Source: JASFUX01 sp050050115 (GTDB lineage Bacteria; Pseudomonadota; Alphaproteobacteria; Caulobacterales; Maricaulaceae). Taken from it: a stretch of DNA of 5,330 nt. The stretch lies in assembly GCA_050050115.1 (NCBI GenBank), contig JASFUX010000241.1, forward strand, positions 1 to 5,330, read 5' to 3'. The translations under genes and the position numbers were made by a program. Below, piece by piece: positions 1 to 5,330 of this stretch. Each line of letters opens with the position of its first letter. Position 1 is the first letter of the stretch. A model generated the notes under the pieces. The model worked only from the letters and a program-made list of their open reading frames with translations, did no database searches and had not been told where the DNA came from.

Positions 1-2643
<2,643 letters not shown>

Positions 2644-2695
2644 GCGGGCCTTGGTGTTGAACAGCGCTGAAAAGCCGCCGCAAAGCAGCTTATAC

Positions 2696-2724
2696 CCTAT
2701 AGCCGACGGCTGGGCGCGCCTCGA
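2696..2724 (-). promoter_or_regulatory. Candidate proximal secA promoter (TATAGG -10)
   Basis: On the minus strand TCGAGG (2724-2719) lies 17 bases before TATAGG (2701-2696), in the only AT-rich patch close to secA (CTATAGGGTATAAGC). Transcription would begin near 2690, about 45 bases before the ATG. The -35 matches TTGACA at only 3 of 6 positions, so the call rests mainly on the -10-like sequence and its placement. Confidence 0.3.
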
Positions 2725-2739
2725 CACGAGCGTTTTGAG

Positions 2740-2768
2740 GACTTAAGGACGGCGCGTTTGACTGTCAA
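2740..2768 (-). promoter_or_regulatory. Candidate distal secA promoter (TTGACA, weak -10)
   Basis: On the minus strand a perfect TTGACA (2768-2763) is followed, after 17 bases, by TAAGTC (2745-2740), a poor -10; a 16-base spacer gives TTAAGT, equally weak. It points toward secA and would give a leader of roughly 90 bases. Only the -35 match is strong, so this is tentative. Confidence 0.3.
2758..2768. promoter_or_regulatory. TTGAC-T-GTCAA inverted repeat, possible operator
   Basis: A perfect 5-bp inverted repeat around one central base lies near the middle of the divergent region. It supplies TTGACT on the plus strand and TTGACA on the minus strand, so it could be a -35 element or a regulator site. 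No good plus-strand -10 lies 16-18 bases downstream of TTGACT (the 17-base position reads CCTGAC). It does not match the FNR, CRP or CtrA patterns I know. Confidence 0.3.
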
Positions 2769-2893
2769 TGCGGCCGAACGCCTGACAGGAGTTGGGCTAA
2801 CGTGCTTGGGGGAGCGTGCGGCGCGGCCGGCCCGATACAGGCGTATCTGGGGCGGATGCGGCGAGCGATCAACTAAAGGACGGCGAGGGCGCG

Positions 2894-3844
2894 ATGCGTT
2901 TTTTGGGCAATCTTCGGTTCCTTTGTGGATTGGCCGCCGGTCTCGGGCTTGCGGCGCTCGCTTCGTGCGGCGACGACGGCCTCACCGGGGACGACCCGTT
3001 CGGCCCGGCGATCGTGCGCCTCGGCGACGCGGTGGCCGCCGAAGTCAACGGCACGCCGATCTACGTCTCCGACGTGCGTCGCGAAGGCGTCGCCCAGGGA
3101 CTCATCGAGCGGCGCGATCCCTTAGGTCCGGGCAGCCCGCTCTACACCCAGCTGCTCGAGGAGCTGGTCGACCAGCGCCTCCTGGCGCTTGAGGCCGTGC
3201 GCCGCGGGCTCGACGACACCGACGAGTCGCGCCGCCGGGTCGCCGCCGCGCGTGAGCAGATCCTCGGCAACATCCTCGTTGAGAACGTCGTCGACACGGC
3301 GGTGACCGAGGACGCGGTCCGGCGCATGTACGAAGAGCAGGTCGACATCCGCCAGCTCGGCGACGAGGTCCGCGCGCGGCACATCCTGCTCGACACGCTC
3401 GACCAAGCGAACGACATCGTCGAGCGGCTCAACAACGGGGAGTCTTTCGCCCAACTCGCCCTCGACTATTCGCGCGATCAGACGACGCGTCTGGAGGGCG
3501 GGGACCTCGGCTATTTCACCCCCGAGATGGTCGCCTCGGCGTTCGCGCGCGTGGCCTTCTCGACCGAAGTCGGCGAGATCTCCGAGCCGTTCCGCTCCGA
3601 ATATGGCTGGCACGTGCTCAAGGTCGAGGACCGGCGCGCGGAGGAGGCCGAGAGCTTTGAAGAGATGCGGCCGCGGATCGTCCGCTTCATGACGTTCCAG
3701 GAGATCCAGCGACTGATGGACGTTCTGACCGAAAGCTCCGACATCCGCATCGTCTCCGGGTCGAGCGATCTCAGCTCGCCCGAAGTCGTCGAGCCTGAGA
3801 GCGCGGACGACTTCATCGACGTGCCGAGCCCAGGCGGAGAGTGA
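2894..3844 (+). CDS. Parvulin-type peptidyl-prolyl isomerase, predicted lipoprotein (SurA/PrsA-like)
   Basis: Predicted envelope foldase of 316 residues that would isomerise prolyl bonds and chaperone exported proteins. A short basic N terminus and hydrophobic stretch (residues 9-24) end in the lipobox LASC, so cysteine 25 would be lipidated after signal peptidase II cleavage. Glycine at +2 does not settle inner versus outer membrane sorting. A SurA_N-like helical chaperone region (about 47-150) starts AAEVNGTPIYVSDV and includes LLEELVDQRLLALEA. The parvulin domain (about 159-248) has VRARHILL with histidine 163, GGDLGYF at 202-208 and YGWHVLKVEDR with histidine 240. An acidic Ser/Pro/Glu-rich tail follows. 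ATG 2894 is preferred over an in-frame GTG at 2816, because the GTG would place 26 polar residues before the signal sequence; GAGGG is 4 bases upstream. Divergence from secA fits a secretion-linked job. The family is secure; lipidation is inferred. Confidence 0.93.
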   Translation: MRFLGNLRFLCGLAAGLGLAALASCGDDGLTGDDPFGPAIVRLGDAVAAEVNGTPIYVSDVRREGVAQGLIERRDPLGPGSPLYTQLLEELVDQRLLALEAVRRGLDDTDESRRRVAAAREQILGNILVENVVDTAVTEDAVRRMYEEQVDIRQLGDEVRARHILLDTLDQANDIVERLNNGESFAQLALDYSRDQTTRLEGGDLGYFTPEMVASAFARVAFSTEVGEISEPFRSEYGWHVLKVEDRRAEEAESFEEMRPRIVRFMTFQEIQRLMDVLTESSDIRIVSGSSDLSSPEVVEPESADDFIDVPSPGGE

Positions 3845-3947
3845 GCGCCTGGATCAAAACGGCACGGCGCGGCGCGGGCGCTAACCGTCCGTTCAGCACG
3901 TTTGTTCACACGATGACCACCTTCTCGTCCCACAATCGAGGCCGAGC
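3845..3947 (+). other. Intergenic gap between foldase and mutT
   Basis: This 103-base gap contains no gene. AGCGCC (3844-3849) and GGCGCT (3877-3882) form a weak inverted repeat with a long loop and no T-run, so I do not call a terminator. No clear promoter is visible. GAGG at 3938-3941 lies 6 bases before the mutT ATG and is its likely ribosome-binding site. Co-transcription of mutT with the foldase is possible but not shown. Confidence 0.5.
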
Positions 3948-4361
3948 ATGAAGACTCTGCTCGTGGCCGCGTGCGCGCTCGTCGACCGTGACGGACGGGT
4001 TCTGATCGCGCAGCGACCGGCCGGAAAGGCGATGGCGGGCTTATGGGAATTTCCCGGCGGCAAGGTCGAAACCGGAGAGACGCCCGAGGCGGCTCTAACG
4101 CGCGAGCTGCGCGAGGAGCTGGCCGTAGAGCCGTGCGAGCGCTGCCTGCAGCCGTTCGCTTTCGCCTCTCATGCGTATCCAGAGTTTCACCTGCTGATGC
4201 CGCTTTATGTGTGCCGGCAGTGGGACGGCTTCGTCCGGCCCATGGAGGGCCAGAAGGTGACCTGGGCGTTCCCGCCGGATCTGCGGTCCTACGAGATGCC
4301 CGCCGCGGACACTCCGCTGGTCGAGGAGCTGTGCGACCGGCTGGTCGGCGTCAAGCCGTAG
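3948..4361 (+). CDS. mutT: MutT-type Nudix hydrolase (8-oxo-dGTP diphosphatase)
   Basis: Cytoplasmic 137-residue Nudix enzyme. By family it hydrolyses 8-oxo-dGTP and related nucleotides to monophosphates, preventing A:T to C:G mutations. The Nudix box is complete at residues 38-60: G38, E44, then REL-R-EE at 52-57, with alanine 59 in place of the frequent glycine. The preceding GLWEFPGGK and the N-terminal VAACALVDRDGRVLIAQRP are typical of MutT, and the length is close to the 129-residue E. coli enzyme. Near the C terminus, MPAADTPLV aligns by eye with the region holding the purine-recognising asparagine 119 in E. coli; here the residue is aspartate 121. Substrate specificity is therefore inferred from family only. 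ATG 3948 has GAGG 6 bases upstream. A small pilin gene follows 20 bases after the stop. Confidence 0.93.
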   Translation: MKTLLVAACALVDRDGRVLIAQRPAGKAMAGLWEFPGGKVETGETPEAALTRELREELAVEPCERCLQPFAFASHAYPEFHLLMPLYVCRQWDGFVRPMEGQKVTWAFPPDLRSYEMPAADTPLVEELCDRLVGVKP

Positions 4362-4381
4362 CGGCGCTCGCGCGCCGGTTC

Positions 4382-4540
4382 ATGCGCGACGACCGCGGCG
4401 CGACGGCGATCGAGTACGGCTTGCTTGCGGCGCTCATGGCGGTCGCCTTGCTTGTTGCTCTTGAGAATTTCGCGGACGCGACCATCGCCATGTGGGAGCG
4501 CGTCGCGGGTGAGATGCAGACCGCGACGGGCACGGGCTAG
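4382..4540 (+). CDS. Flp/Fap-type IVb pilin
   Basis: Small prepilin-like protein of 52 residues from ATG 4382. It has the Flp hallmark RG|ATAIEYGLLAALMAVALL: a glycine before the expected prepilin-peptidase cut, glutamate at +5 and tyrosine at +6 of the mature chain, then one hydrophobic helix and a short polar tail ending TATGTG. Flp subunits assemble into Tad pili for surface attachment, but no tad gene is visible here, so assembly into a pilus is inferred. The start is uncertain. ATG 4382 has no clear ribosome-binding site and gives a 6-residue leader. An in-frame GTG at 4331, overlapping mutT by 31 bases, gives a more usual 23-residue basic leader ending RRFMRDDRG, but its GAGGAG (4323-4328) is only 2 bases away. 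The TAG stop overlaps the convergent gene's stop in CTAG. Family call strong, start weak. Confidence 0.85.
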   Translation: MRDDRGATAIEYGLLAALMAVALLVALENFADATIAMWERVAGEMQTATGTG

Positions 4541-5330
4541 GACTGCGAACGCGCCGGCCCGGTCTTCTCCCCGGCCGGCTTTTCCTCCGCTCCAAGAGCG
4601 TCGGCCAGCCGCACGGTCGCCGAGCCGGGCTTTTTCGGCGTCGGCTGATCGGGATGCGGCGCCCAGCCGTGCAGATGGATGATCTCGAACGTCGCGCGTA
4701 TGCGCCCGCCGTCCGTGCCGTGCCGCTCGGCGTAGAGTTCCGCCATCCGCGCCAGCACGTCGCGGCGCAGGGGCGGGGCGGGGTCGGCGAAGGCGGCCGT
4801 CTCGCCCATCGCCCGCAGATCCGCGAGCAGATCGAACGGCGTCTCGTAGAGAACCTCGCGCGCGTCCGCGTCGGCGACCGGCATGGCGAAGCCGGCGTGT
4901 TGAAGCAGGCCCGCCGCGTCCTCGAGCCGGACCATCGGCGAGACCCGCGCCGCCGCGCCGCCGGTGATCTCGACCTCGGCCGCGGTCAGGCATTCGCGCA
5001 GCTCCGTGAGCGTGCGTCCGCCGAAGAGCGCGCCGAGGAAGGCGCCGTCCGGCTTGAGCGCGGTGCGGATCTCGACGAGCGCGCGGGGCAGGTCGTTGGT
5101 CCAATGAAGCGCCAGGGGACTGACGATCAGATCGACGCTCGCCGGCTTGAGCGCCAGCTGCTCCTCGTCGATCGCCGCACGCGTGACCGCGCTCGCGCCG
5201 AGCAGCGCTTCGCTCAGATCCGCCGCAGCCAGCCAGCCGAGCTTGGCGCGGGCCTCCGGCCGCGCCGACCAGGCCGCCGCGAAGGCGCCCGCGCCGCCAA
5301 GCTCGACGCCGGTCTCGAAGTCCCGCGAGA
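4537..5330 (-). CDS. NDUFAF5-like SAM-dependent methyltransferase-fold protein (5' end beyond window)
   Basis: Visible are 263 C-terminal residues of a Rossmann-fold class I SAM-binding protein, read without a stop from the window edge to TAG 4539-4537. A SAM-binding motif I-like VELGGAGAF is at visible residues 8-16, with AADLSEAL after it. VDLIVSPLALHWTNDLPRAL (65-84) and LKPDGAFLGALFGGRTLTELR (91-111) follow. The C-terminal ATFEIIHLHGWAPH (212-225) and GSATVRLADALG (235-246) complete the pattern. From memory, human NDUFAF5 has near-matching strings, such as LHWVNDLPRAL, LKPDGVFIGAMFGG and GSATV. NDUFAF5 hydroxylates an arginine of the complex I subunit NDUFS7, so NuoB is the inferred target here. 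BioC-type malonyl-ACP methyltransferases share the fold and are the main alternative. About 40 N-terminal residues are probably missing. It converges on the pilin gene with a 4-base overlap. Confidence 0.9.
   Translation of the reverse strand, partial: SRDFETGVELGGAGAFAAAWSARPEARAKLGWLAAADLSEALLGASAVTRAAIDEEQLALKPASVDLIVSPLALHWTNDLPRALVEIRTALKPDGAFLGALFGGRTLTELRECLTAAEVEITGGAAARVSPMVRLEDAAGLLQHAGFAMPVADADAREVLYETPFDLLADLRAMGETAAFADPAPPLRRDVLARMAELYAERHGTDGGRIRATFEIIHLHGWAPHPDQPTPKKPGSATVRLADALGAEEKPAGEKTGPARSQS
4553..4583 (+). terminator. Candidate intrinsic terminator after the pilin gene
   Basis: GCCGGCC (4553-4559) pairs perfectly with GGCCGGC (4573-4579) around a 13-base loop, and four T residues follow at 4580-4583. 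It begins 13 bases after the pilin stop and lies inside the 3' coding end of the convergent methyltransferase-like gene. A 7-bp all-GC stem plus short T-run is plausible for ending the mutT-pilin transcript; the long loop and short T-run keep it tentative. Confidence 0.5.

Larger units (their letters stand above)
2644..2893. promoter_or_regulatory. Divergent secA / foldase intergenic region
   Basis: These 250 bases separate the start codons of two divergent genes, so promoters for both should lie here. No RNA gene or convincing protein gene is visible. On the foldase side, GAGGG at 2885-2889 is 4 bases and AAGGA at 2876-2880 is 13 bases before ATG 2894. On the secA side, AAGG at 2649-2652 lies 5 bases before ATG 2643. 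A 24-codon GTG-start reading frame (2802-2876) ends at the foldase ribosome-binding region and is a weak leader-peptide candidate. The role is inferred from geometry; individual promoter elements are weak. Confidence 0.6.

Noticed and set aside
2758..3192. 144-codon plus-strand frame at the foldase start
   Set aside because: It is out of frame with the clear lipoprotein-parvulin reading, arginine and proline rich, and without a domain.
3122..3613. 163-codon minus-strand frame opposite the foldase gene
   Set aside because: It is in antisense register with the foldase codons and reflects avoidance of rare codons there.
3844..3882. AGCGCC/GGCGCT inverted repeat after the foldase stop, considered as a terminator
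   Set aside because: The stem is only 6 bp with a 27-base loop and no following T-run.
3891..3907. GTTC-N9-GTTC direct repeat before mutT, considered as a LexA site
   Set aside because: The alphaproteobacterial LexA box is GTTC with a 7-base spacer; here the spacer is 9 bases.
4289..5104. 271-codon minus-strand frame over the pilin and methyltransferase-like genes
   Set aside because: It is the wrong frame; the NDUFAF5-like protein is read in another minus frame through TAG 4539-4537, and this translation is arginine-rich noise.

Overview
The window is high-GC bacterial chromosome and looks alphaproteobacterial. The evidence is the SecA sequence signatures, a SecA gene divergent from a parvulin-type peptidyl-prolyl isomerase, a MutT gene and a small Flp pilin just downstream, and a methyltransferase that closely resembles human mitochondrial NDUFAF5. 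A Caulobacterales/Maricaulales/Parvularculales-like host is a reasonable guess but is not proven by these 5.3 kb.

Layout: bases 1-2643 (minus strand) hold the first 881 codons of secA, cut by the window edge before its C-terminal tail. Bases 2644-2893 are a divergent intergenic region with a TTGAC-T-GTCAA palindrome, weak promoter-like elements and a possible short leader ORF. On the plus strand follow a SurA/PrsA-like parvulin foldase with a lipoprotein signal (2894-3844), a 103-base gap, mutT (3948-4361) and a 52-residue Flp-type pilin (4382-4540). Converging on these from the right, on the minus strand, is the 3' part of an NDUFAF5-like SAM-dependent protein (4537-5330). Its stop codon and that of the pilin share one CTAG. 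A hairpin plus T-run just beyond the pilin stop, inside the methyltransferase-like gene, is a plausible terminator for the plus-strand genes.

Functionally, secA drives export through SecYEG, and the divergent lipoprotein foldase probably helps fold proteins once exported. MutT cleans the nucleotide pool, the Flp-like protein is a candidate IVb pilin subunit, and the last gene is a candidate complex I assembly factor. This is mainly a conserved housekeeping neighbourhood; I do not see a new defence, mobile or biosynthetic system. The points worth a second look are an insertion of about 45 residues in the second nucleotide-binding domain of SecA, the lipoprotein nature of the foldase, the apparent absence of argJ, the uncertain pilin start, and the shared-stop convergent junction.
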